In this document: positions 30,220 through 39,917 of the stretch, one piece after another
How the letters are laid out: each line of letters opens with the position of its first letter
Position numbering within the stretch: the stretch's first letter is position 1
Source: Clostridia bacterium
Lineage (GTDB): Bacteria; Bacillota; Clostridia; Oscillospirales; Acutalibacteraceae
Direction: 5' to 3'
Assembly (NCBI GenBank): GCA_017549565.1
Contig: JAFYUI010000007.1
Span: 1 to 64,000 of the forward strand
DNA length: 64,000 nucleotides
Translations under genes and position numbers: made by a program
The notes under the pieces: model-generated
The model's database searches: none
The model's input: the letters and a program-made list of their open reading frames with translations, nothing else
Told to the model about the DNA's origin: nothing

Positions 30220-30888
30220 TTAAATCAAATAAATACCCGTTTTTAAAAGGGCAAAGCGGTAAATACCAACCTCAAGGTATTGTATAACCTCTTCCTCAAA
30301 TGCTTCAATTTCTGAAACTGAATAGCTTTCTAAATTAACACTTATCAAATTTTTTGCATTTTGGTTACTGATAATTGCAGTATCATCCTTAATAAAAAGA
30401 CTTTTCGGCTTATTAAAGGGCGAGTTATTACCGCCGATACGAAGCTCTTCACGCATTGTTGAAAGGTTATAACGAAGCAAAACATTACAGTCGCTAAAGG
30501 CGGTCCAAAGTGAGCTTTTATAAACCGCAACATCACTTGCCTTGCAGCCGCGATAGGTAAGCTCGCCCTGCCAAATCGGTGTGGCGTCGGCATCGATAAG
30601 CATTGCTTCACCATCGGGCTTTAAAATAAACACCTTTCCGTTTGGCAAAACAATAGATTTTGTTAAAATATAATTTTTACAATAATTTATAACCGCCTTA
30701 TAATTACCGCCAAACTTTGTTAAAAGGTAAATGTTTTTTGCAACATCGCTGAAACTTCCCGTATCGAAGGAAAGCATTTTATAGCCGATAACGATTTTAT
30801 CCTCTAATGTATCTTTATGGTATGAAAACAAAATGCCGTTTTGAGTTGGTAAAATATCAAAAACAGTGCCTTCAAAAATTTGTTTCAT
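30220..30888 (-). CDS. Hypothetical protein, beta-propeller-like repeats
   Basis: A 222-residue soluble protein, last gene of the minus-strand operon that begins at murD, starting 6 nt after the previous stop. Repeated short strands (IVLPNGKVFILKPDGEAMLIDADATPIWQGEL; SLWTAFSDCNVLLRYNLSTMREELRIGG; KSLFIKDDTAIISNQNAKNLISVNLES) suggest a partial propeller. There is no signal peptide or catalytic motif, and no family is recognised. Confidence 0.65.
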   Translation of the reverse strand: MKQIFEGTVFDILPTQNGILFSYHKDTLEDKIVIGYKMLSFDTGSFSDVAKNIYLLTKFGGNYKAVINYCKNYILTKSIVLPNGKVFILKPDGEAMLIDADATPIWQGELTYRGCKASDVAVYKSSLWTAFSDCNVLLRYNLSTMREELRIGGNNSPFNKPKSLFIKDDTAIISNQNAKNLISVNLESYSVSEIEAFEEEVIQYLEVGIYRFALLKTGIYLI

Positions 30889-30893
30889 TAAAA

Positions 30894-32159
30894 TTATCTT
30901 CCATTTCTAATTTTTTGTGCCGCCAAAAGCACGCCTGCCTTGGCGCTGTGGAAATTAAGACCGCCTTGCATCCAAGCGGCATAGGGCTCACGAAGGGGAC
31001 CGTCGGCAGAAAGCTCGATAGAAGCGCCAAGAGTAAATGCACCCGCCGCCATAATTACGGGGTCGGTATATCCCGGCATATCCCACGGCTCAGGCACAAC
31101 AAAGGCATCGACAGGCGCACCGCTTTGCATGCCTTGGCAAAATGCCACAAGCCCTTCGGCTGAGCCAAGTGTTACGCATTGTACAATGTCACCGCGCTTT
31201 TCAAACGGTTTTGGTGAAACCTCATAACCCATTTCACCAAATAAAGCGGAGGTGTAAACAGCGGTTTTAACTGCTTCGCCCACAACATGAGGTGCTTGGA
31301 AAAGACCTAAATATAATTCGCGGCTCATACCAAGAGTTGCGCCAACTTCCTTGCCAACACCGGGGCAGGTGAGACGGTCGGCACATTTTTCAACTAAATC
31401 ACGCCTACCCGCAATATAACCGCCGGTTCTTGCAATACCGCCGCCGGGGTTTTTAATAAGCGAGCCGGCACAAAGGTCAGCACCAACATCACACGGCTCA
31501 AGCTTTTCAACAAATTCGCCATAGCAGTTATCAACCATTATAATTGTGCTTGGTGACACCTCTTTAACGGCATCGCAAAGCTTTTTAATGTCTTCAATAA
31601 CCAAGGTGGGCCTTGTTGAATAACCGCGTGAACGCTGAATATAAGCCATTTTATAGTTATCTTTTGAAAGGCGGCTTTTAATTTCTTCAATATCGGGTGT
31701 GCCGTCGGGCAATAATGCAACTTCGTTATATTCTACACCGAAATCACTTAAAGAGCCGTCGTTTTTACTGTCAATACCAAACACACCCGTAATGGTATCA
31801 TAAGGTCTGCCTGTAAGCACCAAAACCTTGTCGTTTGGGCGCAAGATACCGAATAAGGCAACGGTTAAGGTGTGTGTACCCGAAACAAAATTGTGGCGCA
31901 TAATCGAATCTTCAGCACCCATACAGTCGGCCATAACACGCTCTAAAATTTCGCGGCCCCTATCATCATAGCCATAACCTGTCGAACCCGACATATTTGC
32001 CTCGCTAACGCCGTTTTTAATGAAAGCGTTAAGCACTTTAAGCTGGTTATATTCGGTTATGTCTTCAATTTCCAAAAAGCGTTGCTTTAACGACTCTAAT
32101 ATTTCTTTATCAAGCGCTAAAAGCTCATCATCAATATTAAAAAAGTTTTTTATATTCAC
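30894..32159 (-). CDS. Methionine gamma-lyase-family PLP enzyme (YnbB-like)
   Basis: A 421-residue protein of the 'aluminium resistance'/Met_gamma_lyase family. Visible are GSTGYGYDDRGREILERVMADCMGAEDSIMRHNFVSGTHT, IIMVDNCYGEF (Asp for the PLP pyridine) and the probable PLP Lys in GSLIKNPGGGIARTGGYIAGR. The family is PLP-dependent, with an uncertain physiological substrate. It overlaps the acetyltransferase gene by 4 nt in the murD operon. Confidence 0.85.
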   Translation of the reverse strand: MNIKNFFNIDDELLALDKEILESLKQRFLEIEDITEYNQLKVLNAFIKNGVSEANMSGSTGYGYDDRGREILERVMADCMGAEDSIMRHNFVSGTHTLTVALFGILRPNDKVLVLTGRPYDTITGVFGIDSKNDGSLSDFGVEYNEVALLPDGTPDIEEIKSRLSKDNYKMAYIQRSRGYSTRPTLVIEDIKKLCDAVKEVSPSTIIMVDNCYGEFVEKLEPCDVGADLCAGSLIKNPGGGIARTGGYIAGRRDLVEKCADRLTCPGVGKEVGATLGMSRELYLGLFQAPHVVGEAVKTAVYTSALFGEMGYEVSPKPFEKRGDIVQCVTLGSAEGLVAFCQGMQSGAPVDAFVVPEPWDMPGYTDPVIMAAGAFTLGASIELSADGPLREPYAAWMQGGLNFHSAKAGVLLAAQKIRNGR

Positions 32160-32839
32160 TTATTTTTCACCCAATATCCTGCATTATATAATTTTTCAAA
32201 TCCGTTTTTTAAATAAAAGGGTAACACACTGTCACGGCAACAGGCCAAAAAATCTCGCCCAAAGTTTTTTTGCAAAATGCCGTTTAGCGCAACTGTGCCA
32301 AAGCCTTTTTGGTGACTTGCAAGTCCGTTAATAATTGCCTTGTCACCCGAATTAAAGGTTATTACAGCACATTTGTCACGAAGTGCAAAATAATCCGCAA
32401 AGCCGTGATTAAGCCGTCTGCAATAATCCACCGCAAAGTGTGGATAATCGGGAAGTGACAGACCGTCCACATCTAAAAGCTTATAAAGCTCATCACTTGA
32501 AAGGGTGTCGCCTTGGGCTTGTACCTTAATATCGGCTTTTTTATAAACAACATTTATGTTTTCGTCGGGCAGACGGTTTAATTTTTCAAGTGTTTCAATA
32601 TCACTAAAAACACAGGCGGGGGATAAAACATTCACAAACTCCAAAAGCTCCGCAAAGTCGGCATTATTGTTGTGAATAATCATATTCCCGTCGGTCATAG
32701 CGATAACACACTTGTCATCGTCTTGCACCCAAAACATAACGCTGTCATCATCTTTATAACTGTCAAAAAGGCAGTTGATTTTCACCATTTCGGCCGAAAG
32801 CACCGAAAACTGTGGTAAATTGTCGGTCAAACTAATCAT
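32156..32839 (-). CDS. GNAT-like N-acetyltransferase
   Basis: A 227-residue protein. The C-terminal half carries the GNAT pattern: FALRDKCAVITFNSGDKAIINGLASHQKGFGTVALNGILQKN, where the turn QKGFGTVAL is the acetyl-CoA loop, and CCRDSVLPFYLKNGFEKLY. The N-terminal half is a diverged GNAT-like or adaptor domain. Substrate unknown. It overlaps both neighbours in the operon (8 nt and 4 nt). Confidence 0.65.
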   Translation of the reverse strand: MISLTDNLPQFSVLSAEMVKINCLFDSYKDDDSVMFWVQDDDKCVIAMTDGNMIIHNNNADFAELLEFVNVLSPACVFSDIETLEKLNRLPDENINVVYKKADIKVQAQGDTLSSDELYKLLDVDGLSLPDYPHFAVDYCRRLNHGFADYFALRDKCAVITFNSGDKAIINGLASHQKGFGTVALNGILQKNFGRDFLACCRDSVLPFYLKNGFEKLYNAGYWVKNK

Positions 32840-33833
32840 CTTTTAAAATACTGCCCATCATATATTTTGTAAGGTTTAGCATATTTTCTATATCGCCCAA
32901 ATTTGCCACACTTGAATCGGTGTGGATATATCGGCACGGTAGAGAAATGGCAAGTGTTTTCACACCCTCGCGGCTTAAATGAATGGCGCCCGAATTATTG
33001 CCCCCCGCAACTGCACGCTTCGGTTGGCAAACAATACCGCTGTTTATGGCGGTGTTATAAAGCTCTTTATCATAAAGTGTGGCGCGGTCCATAAACGAAA
33101 CGGCGGGGCCACAACCTAAATTGCAAACCGATTTTTCACCCGAAACGCCCGAAATATCGGCGGCGGTGGTGGCTTCAAGCACCAAGGCATAGTCAGGGTT
33201 TACGGCAAAGGTCGCAACCCTTGCACCGCGTGTGCCAATTTCTTCTTGAGTTGAAAAAACTGCATAAAAGTCATATTCTGCCTTTTCTTTTAAAAGGGCT
33301 ATAAGCACCGCACAGCCAACACGGTCATCAAGCGCTTTTGCCTTTACACAGTCGCCCATAACAGTAAAATCACTTAACACAACGCCTGTGTCACCAAGAT
33401 TTATAAACGAAAGGGCGTTTTCCTTATCGGTGGCGCCAATGTCGATATAAAGTGAATCTGTTTTTGGTGTTTTTTTACCTTCTTCCTTTGATAAAAGGTG
33501 AATTGGCTTTGCCGATATAACACCGACTGTATCGCCGATTTTAACCTTTTTAAACATAAGGGTAGCGGCATCAATACCACCGACAGTTTCAAATTTTAAA
33601 AATCCGTCTGCTGTGACAGATGTTATAATAATGCCGACCTCATCCATGTGTGCGTCAAGCATAAGGCAGTTTTTGGGTGTTTTTTCACCCTTTTTAAAGC
33701 AAATAAGGTTGCCTAAATTATCAATTTCATAATCGCAAAAGCCCTTAATTTCGCTAATAATGAAATCACGAACGCTTTTTTCATCGCCCGAGGTGCCATT
33801 TAAAAGGCAAAGGTTTTGAAGTAAATTAACCAT
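32832..33833 (-). CDS. M42-family metallopeptidase, copy 1
   Basis: A 333-residue protein. Metal ligands are in MLDAHMDEVGIIIT, KALDDRVGC, STQEEIGTRGA and LVLEATTAAD, with a final His in CRYIHTDSS. M42 enzymes (PepA/FrvX-like aminopeptidases) form dodecameric shells that trim short peptides. It overlaps its paralogue by 8 nt. The two are clearly diverged, which suggests different N-terminal residue preferences. Confidence 0.9.
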   Translation of the reverse strand: MVNLLQNLCLLNGTSGDEKSVRDFIISEIKGFCDYEIDNLGNLICFKKGEKTPKNCLMLDAHMDEVGIIITSVTADGFLKFETVGGIDAATLMFKKVKIGDTVGVISAKPIHLLSKEEGKKTPKTDSLYIDIGATDKENALSFINLGDTGVVLSDFTVMGDCVKAKALDDRVGCAVLIALLKEKAEYDFYAVFSTQEEIGTRGARVATFAVNPDYALVLEATTAADISGVSGEKSVCNLGCGPAVSFMDRATLYDKELYNTAINSGIVCQPKRAVAGGNNSGAIHLSREGVKTLAISLPCRYIHTDSSVANLGDIENMLNLTKYMMGSILKDD

Positions 33834-34839
33834 TAAAGCAACCCCCTGCCATTATATATTCATAAAGCAAATCGCAAACGCTTTCTAAATCAGAAAGTGA
33901 TAGAATTTCGCTGTCACTGTGCATATTGCGAAGCGGAATTGAAAGGGTACAGGTTTTTACACCCTCGCGATTAACGGCAATCATATCGGCATTTGTGCCG
34001 GTTTTAGCGCCCATAACTTCAAGCTGATAGGGTATATCATTTTCTTTGGCGATAAATTTAAGTTTATTTGAAATTTCTTTTGAAAGGGCGGGGGAAATGC
34101 CAATCATTCCGCCTTTCCCGAGCTTTCCGCATTCATTTTCCGAAATACCGATGCCGTCGCCAAAGCTAACATCAATGGCAATGGCTTCTTGGGGGTTTAC
34201 CCTAAAAGCCGCGGGGCGAATACCACGAAGGCCTAATTCCTCCCCATCAGACAAAACAAAGGCAACATTTATTGGCAACTTTTTGCCGCTAAGTTTTTGC
34301 GCCAACATTAAAAGGCAGGCAACACCTGCGCGGTCATCAAACGATTTACCGCAAACAAGGTTGTTTTGTAAATCATAAGGGTTGCCCGAAAGGGTTACAA
34401 TATCGCCAACCGAAATAAGTTCTTTTGCTTTACTGCCAAGTGCGGTGTCAAGCTTAATATCGGCAATGTCGCTATAATCGGCATCCCCTTTTGCAAGGTG
34501 GGGTGGGGTAGAACAAAACACGGCCGAAACCTCGCTTTTACCGTGAACAATAACCTCTCTTGCGGGAAGAGTGCGAATATCAATACCACCTGCGTTGGAC
34601 ACAGTTAAAAAGCCGTTGTCGTCAATGTCGGTTACCACCATTGCAATTTGGTCAATGTGACTGTCAAGCAACAGGGTATAGTCATTTTTACCATCCAAAA
34701 AGCCGATTACCGTCAGTCCCTGTGCTTTTTCGGCGGTGGTGTATTTTGACAAAATGCCATATGCAAAGTCAGACGCCGAGGTAACATTGCCCACAGCATC
34801 AAGCTTTGAAAGTTTAAAAAGTAAATCTTTAATATTCAT
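33826..34839 (-). CDS. M42-family metallopeptidase, copy 2
   Basis: A 337-residue paralogue of the neighbouring gene. Ligand motifs: LLLDSHIDQIAMVVTDID, SFDDRAGVACLL, LSDGEELGLRGIRPA, AIDVSFGDG and RNMHSDSE. The start ATG overlaps the murD stop (TAATG on the minus strand), so the two are translationally coupled. It is likely cytoplasmic. Confidence 0.9.
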   Translation of the reverse strand: MNIKDLLFKLSKLDAVGNVTSASDFAYGILSKYTTAEKAQGLTVIGFLDGKNDYTLLLDSHIDQIAMVVTDIDDNGFLTVSNAGGIDIRTLPAREVIVHGKSEVSAVFCSTPPHLAKGDADYSDIADIKLDTALGSKAKELISVGDIVTLSGNPYDLQNNLVCGKSFDDRAGVACLLMLAQKLSGKKLPINVAFVLSDGEELGLRGIRPAAFRVNPQEAIAIDVSFGDGIGISENECGKLGKGGMIGISPALSKEISNKLKFIAKENDIPYQLEVMGAKTGTNADMIAVNREGVKTCTLSIPLRNMHSDSEILSLSDLESVCDLLYEYIMAGGCFNG

Positions 34840-36218
34840 TACAGTTTGTTTACCAATTCTTTAAAATGATTGCCTCTTGCTACAAAATTTGGGTAAGCAT
34901 CAAAGCTGGCACTTGCGGGGCTTAAGGTTACAATATCGCCCGCTTTTGCAATTTCGTGTGCCTTTTTAACGGCGGCTTCAACATTTTCAACCCTTATAAT
35001 TTCGGGCACACCGTTATAGCTTTTATCGTTTCTAACGGCTTTTTCAATTTTGTCGGCAGTAGCACCGCAAAGATAAAGCTTTTCAACCTTTTCTAAAATA
35101 TAGGGCACAAGCGGTTCATAAGGAATGTGCTTATCATATCCGCCAGCAATTAGGTGAACTTTTTTGGGGAATGCTTTAAGCCCCGCAATAGTTCTTGTCG
35201 GGCTCGAAGCGATAGAATCGTTATAGTATTTAACGCCGTTTACCTCGCGTACAAATTCAATGCGGTGTTCAACACCCATAAATTCCTTTGCAACCTTTTT
35301 GATAGAATCCATACCCGCAAAGCCCCAAACGGCAGTAATTGCGGCAAGATAATTTTCAACATTATGGTCGCCCAAAATGGCAATATCATCACGGTGCATA
35401 ATGGGTGCATCAATGCCGCGGTATGACATATGGATGGTGCCATCATCTTCGAGCCAAGCACCGTTTTTAAGTGGTTTTTCCATACTGAAAGAAAGCGACT
35501 GACCGCGAACATATTTTTTAAAGTCGACTGTTATATCATTATCTTGATTTAAAACAGTGCGTGAAAAAGCGTTTTGGTGAAGAATAATGTTCTTTTTAGC
35601 GTCAATATATTCTTCCATATCTTTGTGAACGTCCAAATGGTTGGGAGCAAGGTTTGTAACAACTGCAACATCGGGACTTTTTCTCATAGAAATAAGTTGG
35701 AAGGATGAAAGCTCAACCACTACAAAATCGTCAGCAGTTATGTTTTCAATTTCGGGAAGTAAGGGCTTACCAATATTACCGCCAACAAAAACACGCTTAC
35801 CTTCTGCTTCAAGCATTTTGGCAATAAGGGTGGTGGTTGTGGTCTTTCCGTCCGAACCGGTAATTGCAAAAAGTGTTGCGGGGCAAAGGTCAAAGAAAAC
35901 CTCCATCTCGCTGGTTACGGCAATACCGCGTTTACGGGCGGCTTCAAGCTCGGGTAAGTTAAAGCTCATACCCGGGGTGCGGAAAATAATATCAACCTCT
36001 AAATCATCAAGGTATCCGTCACCAAGGCAAAGCTCGGCTCCTGCCGCTTCAAGTGTGTCGGCCATTTCACCAATCATTTCACGGGTACGGCGGTCACAGG
36101 CGTAAACCTTTGCACCCTTACTTAAAAAGTTAAGTATAAGTGGGGTGTTGCTAACACCAATACCGCACATAGCAATTTTTTTACCTTTTATTTGCTCGAA
36201 AAACTGTTTGCAATCCAT
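34839..36218 (-). CDS. murD: UDP-N-acetylmuramoyl-L-alanine:D-glutamate ligase
   Basis: A 459-residue protein from ATG 36218 after GGAGGTT; the upstream in-frame start lacks a ribosome site. N-terminal Rossmann part (KKIAMCGIGVSNTPLILNFLSKGAKVYACD), ATP loop GSDGKTTTTTLIAKML (about residue 110), VVELSSFQL, NLAPNHLDVHKDMEEYIDAK, HRIEFV and NDSIASSPTRTIAGLKAFP (C-terminal domain). It adds D-Glu to UDP-MurNAc-L-Ala in peptidoglycan synthesis. Unusually for murD it is outside a dcw cluster and leads a peptidase operon. Confidence 0.95.
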   Translation of the reverse strand: MDCKQFFEQIKGKKIAMCGIGVSNTPLILNFLSKGAKVYACDRRTREMIGEMADTLEAAGAELCLGDGYLDDLEVDIIFRTPGMSFNLPELEAARKRGIAVTSEMEVFFDLCPATLFAITGSDGKTTTTTLIAKMLEAEGKRVFVGGNIGKPLLPEIENITADDFVVVELSSFQLISMRKSPDVAVVTNLAPNHLDVHKDMEEYIDAKKNIILHQNAFSRTVLNQDNDITVDFKKYVRGQSLSFSMEKPLKNGAWLEDDGTIHMSYRGIDAPIMHRDDIAILGDHNVENYLAAITAVWGFAGMDSIKKVAKEFMGVEHRIEFVREVNGVKYYNDSIASSPTRTIAGLKAFPKKVHLIAGGYDKHIPYEPLVPYILEKVEKLYLCGATADKIEKAVRNDKSYNGVPEIIRVENVEAAVKKAHEIAKAGDIVTLSPASASFDAYPNFVARGNHFKELVNKL

Positions 36219-36327
36219 AGAATAACCTCCACTTGCGCGCATATATAACTATTATACTTAAATATATATAAAATATCAATATTAAAGGTGTAATTTTCCA
36301 AAATTAGATTTTTAAAGGGGATATTTT

Positions 36328-37152
36328 ATGAATTATATAAATTGCCAAAATAAGCTGCCGCCTGAGATTTTGAGAAAAACCATTGTTTTTTGGTGTGAAA
36401 ATTCCTTTCAGCATGTAAATTCGCTACTTATGGCTTTTAAGGGAAGCGGGGCGGTTTTATCAAGCGAATTTAATGAAGAGCTTAAAGAAATTGAAAAAAT
36501 TTTCAAAAGCATTTTTTTAGAATATTCTTCAAGTAAGACATCTCTTCCGTCGCACCCTGCAATTTTGTTTAAAACCAACACCCGTTTTATTAAGCTGCTT
36601 GAAAGATTAAAGTTTGAAGGAGCATCGGGCTATCCGCTTTTGGCACAGTCGATTTACCACTATATTTTTGAGCAAAGCTATATAAACGCAATTTTTGGTG
36701 TAAGTGTGCCCCAAAATCAACCGCTTATAACCTTTAAATTTGCGCCGTTTTATACTAATAATTGCGTATATAACCAAATGTATTTTTGGTCTATTATCGG
36801 CTCGATGCACCCGTCGTTACTTCTTAATAATAATGATTTTGCCTTAGCCCTTAACGGCTATTCGCGTGACTTTTTAAAGGAAACGGTAAACGGCTTTAAT
36901 GCTGTTTGCTATCGGCTTTCAACTTTGCAAAAAGGCAAAAAAGAGCTGGCAAAAAATTTTGAAAATTTTTGCCAGCTAAACAATGATTTTTTATCCTTTT
37001 TAATTTCGGCCGAAAGCGGAAGTGCAAGGGTGTTTTCCTCAACAGTAAAGCCACACCTTTCAGACAGCTTTTACCGCGCCGCCCGCCATATGATAGGGGA
37101 GCACACGCTTGTAAGCGAGCTTTGCGACGGCATGGCCGAAATGCTGAAATAA
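36328..37152 (+). CDS. Hypothetical helical protein (weakly DUF2935-like)
   Basis: A 274-residue protein from ATG 36328 after AAAGGGG. It is all helical with repeated His/Glu segments (FWCENSFQHVNSLLMAF; MYFWSIIGSMHPSLLLNNNDFALALN; HMIGEHTLVSELCDGM), a layout that recalls the DUF2935 ferritin-like family of clostridia. The metal-binding set is not complete enough to be sure. Divergent from murD and convergent to the ABC operon. Confidence 0.55.
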   Translation: MNYINCQNKLPPEILRKTIVFWCENSFQHVNSLLMAFKGSGAVLSSEFNEELKEIEKIFKSIFLEYSSSKTSLPSHPAILFKTNTRFIKLLERLKFEGASGYPLLAQSIYHYIFEQSYINAIFGVSVPQNQPLITFKFAPFYTNNCVYNQMYFWSIIGSMHPSLLLNNNDFALALNGYSRDFLKETVNGFNAVCYRLSTLQKGKKELAKNFENFCQLNNDFLSFLISAESGSARVFSSTVKPHLSDSFYRAARHMIGEHTLVSELCDGMAEMLK

Positions 37153-37153
37153 T

Positions 37154-37939
37154 TTATGCAATATCCTTTTTGGTATATTTCATAAAAGCCAAAACAATGC
37201 CGATAACAGCAAAAACGCCACCAACAACAAGATATTTTGCGGTTATTTTGTTGTTTGAAATAATATCGGCGCCGTCGGTATAAGAAAACGGGGTTAAATA
37301 TTTTAAAAACTTTAAATCTTCGGTTATGTTTGAAAGAATATTTATCATATAAAACATAAAGCCAACACCAATACCAAGACCAATGGCATTTGATTTTACA
37401 AATGCCGAAATGCCAAAGCAAATAAAGGCGGTTTGCAGCTGTAAAATAAAGTATGCCAAAAACAGCAAAAGCATTGTTTTATAGGGTGGATTTTCAATTA
37501 TAACGGCAGTTAATAAAAGCACTACTGCGGTAATAACAGCGTTTAAAATAACAATTTGTGCAATTACCGACAAAAGCTTTAAGCCAATAATTTTCTTGCG
37601 TGAAATTGGGTGAGAAAGCAAAAATTCAGCGGTTTTGTGGCTTTCCTCGCTTGAAAGTGCCGCAATGCCAACAACTGCCGCAAACAGCACACCGCCTAAA
37701 CCAAGTGTGTTGCCACACTCAATGCCAAAATATCCCTTAAATTCGCCAAAGTTTATGCGGTCCATACCAAAGGCCTCGGTAAAGGCACCCATTTCGGCAA
37801 ACATATTTTCCATTTCGCTCATTTGACCTGCCATTTCGGGATAAATCACAACGCAAACCCCCAACATAAAGGCAAGGGCGAAGGTCCAAATCAAAAGTGA
37901 AAGTCGGTTTTTTCTAAGCTCGTGTAAAATTAAAGTCAT
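37154..37939 (-). CDS. ABC-2-type transporter permease
   Basis: A 261-residue protein with about six membrane helices (LLIWTFALAFMLGVCVVIY at the start; GLGGVLFAAVVGIAALSSEESHKTAEFLLSHPISRKKII, a typical ABC-2 elbow; AIGLGIGVGFMFYMINIL; LVVGGVFAVIGIVLAFM). Its stop region abuts the gene at 36328, and its start is adjoined to the ATPase gene by 1 nt. Together they form an exporter, perhaps for a toxic peptide, given the sdpRI pair in front. Confidence 0.85.
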   Translation of the reverse strand: MTLILHELRKNRLSLLIWTFALAFMLGVCVVIYPEMAGQMSEMENMFAEMGAFTEAFGMDRINFGEFKGYFGIECGNTLGLGGVLFAAVVGIAALSSEESHKTAEFLLSHPISRKKIIGLKLLSVIAQIVILNAVITAVVLLLTAVIIENPPYKTMLLLFLAYFILQLQTAFICFGISAFVKSNAIGLGIGVGFMFYMINILSNITEDLKFLKYLTPFSYTDGADIISNNKITAKYLVVGGVFAVIGIVLAFMKYTKKDIA

Positions 37940-38817
37940 TATTCTTCATCCCCCTTTTTATAGTAATGCATAAACACTTCATCTAAATCGGGGTCGGTTA
38001 TGGTAATGTCGTTAAAGCTTATTTTTGAAAGCTCTTTAATTAAAGTGTCTGCCTTTCCACCATATAAAAAGCTTGTTATACCGTTTTCGGTTTTAAGGTT
38101 GCGGATATTGTCGCTTTCAAAAATTTCGGTCGCGCCTTTAAGAGTGACACGCTTTATATCGCTTTGTGAAAGGTTAGAAACGCTGTCACAAGCCAGCAGC
38201 TTACCATCGCGTATGATAGCGGCATTTTTGCAATAACGAGAAACCTCTGAAAGAATGTGGCTTGATAAAAATATTGTTGCACCTTCAAGGTTTCTTTCCT
38301 GCAAAATAGCATAAAATTCGTGCTGAATAAGTGGGTCAAGTCCGCTTGTCGGCTCGTCTAAAATATAAAGCTCGGGCCTGTGTTGTAGGGCACATACAAT
38401 GCCCACCTTTTTGCGGTTGCCAAGGGATAGCTGTTCAATTTTTTTATTAACATCAAGGTCAAGCCGTTTGCAAAGCTTTTCGGCCTCTTCCTTGCAGTTT
38501 ATACCCCTTAAATCGGCAGAGAGTTTTAAAATTTCTTTAACCTTCATGCCGCGGTAAAATGTGGTATCACCTGATAAATAGCCAACCTTTTTTAAAATTT
38601 CGGTTTGCTTTGTTTTTATATCCATGCCAAGCACATTTGCGTCACCGCTTGTAGCATTTATAAGACCAAGCAAAAGGCGAATAGTGGTTGATTTGCCTGC
38701 ACCGTTTGGGCCGATAAATCCGAAAAAGTCACCTTTTTCAACACTTAAAGAAAGGTCAATAATACCACGGCTTTTACCGTAATATTTGGTTAGGTTTTTT
38801 ATTTCAATAGCGTTCAT
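37939..38817 (-). CDS. ABC transporter ATP-binding protein
   Basis: A 292-residue protein: Walker A GPNGAGKSTT, signature LSLGNRKKVGI (variant of LSGGQ), Walker B LYILDEPTSGLD, switch His in LSSHILSEV. The C-terminal 70 residues form the small regulatory domain often seen in multidrug or bacitracin-type exporters. Partner of the permease that follows; overlaps it by 1 nt. Confidence 0.9.
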   Translation of the reverse strand: MNAIEIKNLTKYYGKSRGIIDLSLSVEKGDFFGFIGPNGAGKSTTIRLLLGLINATSGDANVLGMDIKTKQTEILKKVGYLSGDTTFYRGMKVKEILKLSADLRGINCKEEAEKLCKRLDLDVNKKIEQLSLGNRKKVGIVCALQHRPELYILDEPTSGLDPLIQHEFYAILQERNLEGATIFLSSHILSEVSRYCKNAAIIRDGKLLACDSVSNLSQSDIKRVTLKGATEIFESDNIRNLKTENGITSFLYGGKADTLIKELSKISFNDITITDPDLDEVFMHYYKKGDEE

Positions 38818-38819
38818 AA

Positions 38820-39917
38820 TCAGTTACCGTTTTCAAGTGATACTTCATCTAAAATTTTAAGGTAAACTTCGCGGGTAGCGTCATCGTCCTTTTGGTTTAT
38901 AATAAGGGTTTTGCCATCACTTTCAACTGCAACAATTGTTTTACAGCTGTTATAGGTATAGCGTGTGTGAACACCGAAATGCTTGTTTTTAAATCTTCCA
39001 AGCGAAAGCTTTGCACTATTAAAGCCATATTCTTTTGTGCCTATTTTTGCATTTTCAAAAATTTCAACATTATCAATGCTATCATAGTCAACTGTTAAAG
39101 CATCGCAATATTCGCTGTCAACCGTAAAGCCGTTATCTGTATAGGCAATAGTTACATTACCGGTAAACATTATAATCGAAATGCCAATTAAAATAATAGG
39201 CAAAACAGTAAAGGTGATAATTTTACTTATCTTACTATATTTGGGGCAGATATGTTCAAAATCGGTTTTACCGTTTTTAACCTCTTTTTTATAATAATTG
39301 TAAGAATAAATTACGCAAATAAGAACTGAGCATAAAAGAATTATCATAGAGGTAAGAAGCATAGCAACAGAGGGTAAAAATACGGTTAGAATTACTAAAA
39401 GCCCCGCAACTGCCATAACCTTACCGCCAAATCGGTGGGTGGCATTCCAGTTTTCTTCGCTTTTAAGTGTCCATTTGAATTTAAAGCCAAGTGTGCTGTT
39501 TTGTCTAACCTTTGGCATAAGGTTGCCCATTGCGATAAACAATAGCCCCAATAAAACAGGTATAATTGCTATAAAATTCCAAGCAATTTCAAAGGCGGCC
39601 AAATACATCATAGCGCCTGTGAAAATAGAAATCCCGGGCACAATATAATAAGCTATATTTTGCACCTTTGTGCCTTTGTTCTTTTTATCAAAAAAAGAAG
39701 TTGTAATACATATAATATTAAGCGCTAATAAGATAAGTGGCAAACCGAACACCGCGAAGGTGCGGGAGGAAAAGCCGTCGGCATCACCGCTTGTGCCCCA
39801 ATGGGTTGCCATTGTTTCGGGTAATTTATCCCACATAATAAGTCCAAAAGCAATGGGGGACAGGGTTAATAAGCAGGAAATAAGTATTTTAAACCAATTC
39901 TTTTTAAGCATTTTCAT
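38820..39917 (-). CDS. sdpI: SdpI/DUF1648-family membrane protein
   Basis: A 365-residue protein. DUF1648 segment LPETMATHWGTSGDADGFSSRTFAVFGLPLILLALNI, further membrane helices, and an SdpI-like part (LGFKFKWTLKSEENWNATHRFGGKVMAVAG). A C-terminal PH-like segment (IAYTDNGFTVDSEYCDALTVDYDSIDNVEIFENA) extends it beyond B. subtilis SdpI. SdpI confers immunity to the SDP killing peptide and sequesters SdpR at the membrane. The sdpR gene lies directly upstream, overlapping by 14 nt. Confidence 0.85.
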   Translation of the reverse strand: MKMLKKNWFKILISCLLTLSPIAFGLIMWDKLPETMATHWGTSGDADGFSSRTFAVFGLPLILLALNIICITTSFFDKKNKGTKVQNIAYYIVPGISIFTGAMMYLAAFEIAWNFIAIIPVLLGLLFIAMGNLMPKVRQNSTLGFKFKWTLKSEENWNATHRFGGKVMAVAGLLVILTVFLPSVAMLLTSMIILLCSVLICVIYSYNYYKKEVKNGKTDFEHICPKYSKISKIITFTVLPIILIGISIIMFTGNVTIAYTDNGFTVDSEYCDALTVDYDSIDNVEIFENAKIGTKEYGFNSAKLSLGRFKNKHFGVHTRYTYNSCKTIVAVESDGKTLIINQKDDDATREVYLKILDEVSLENGN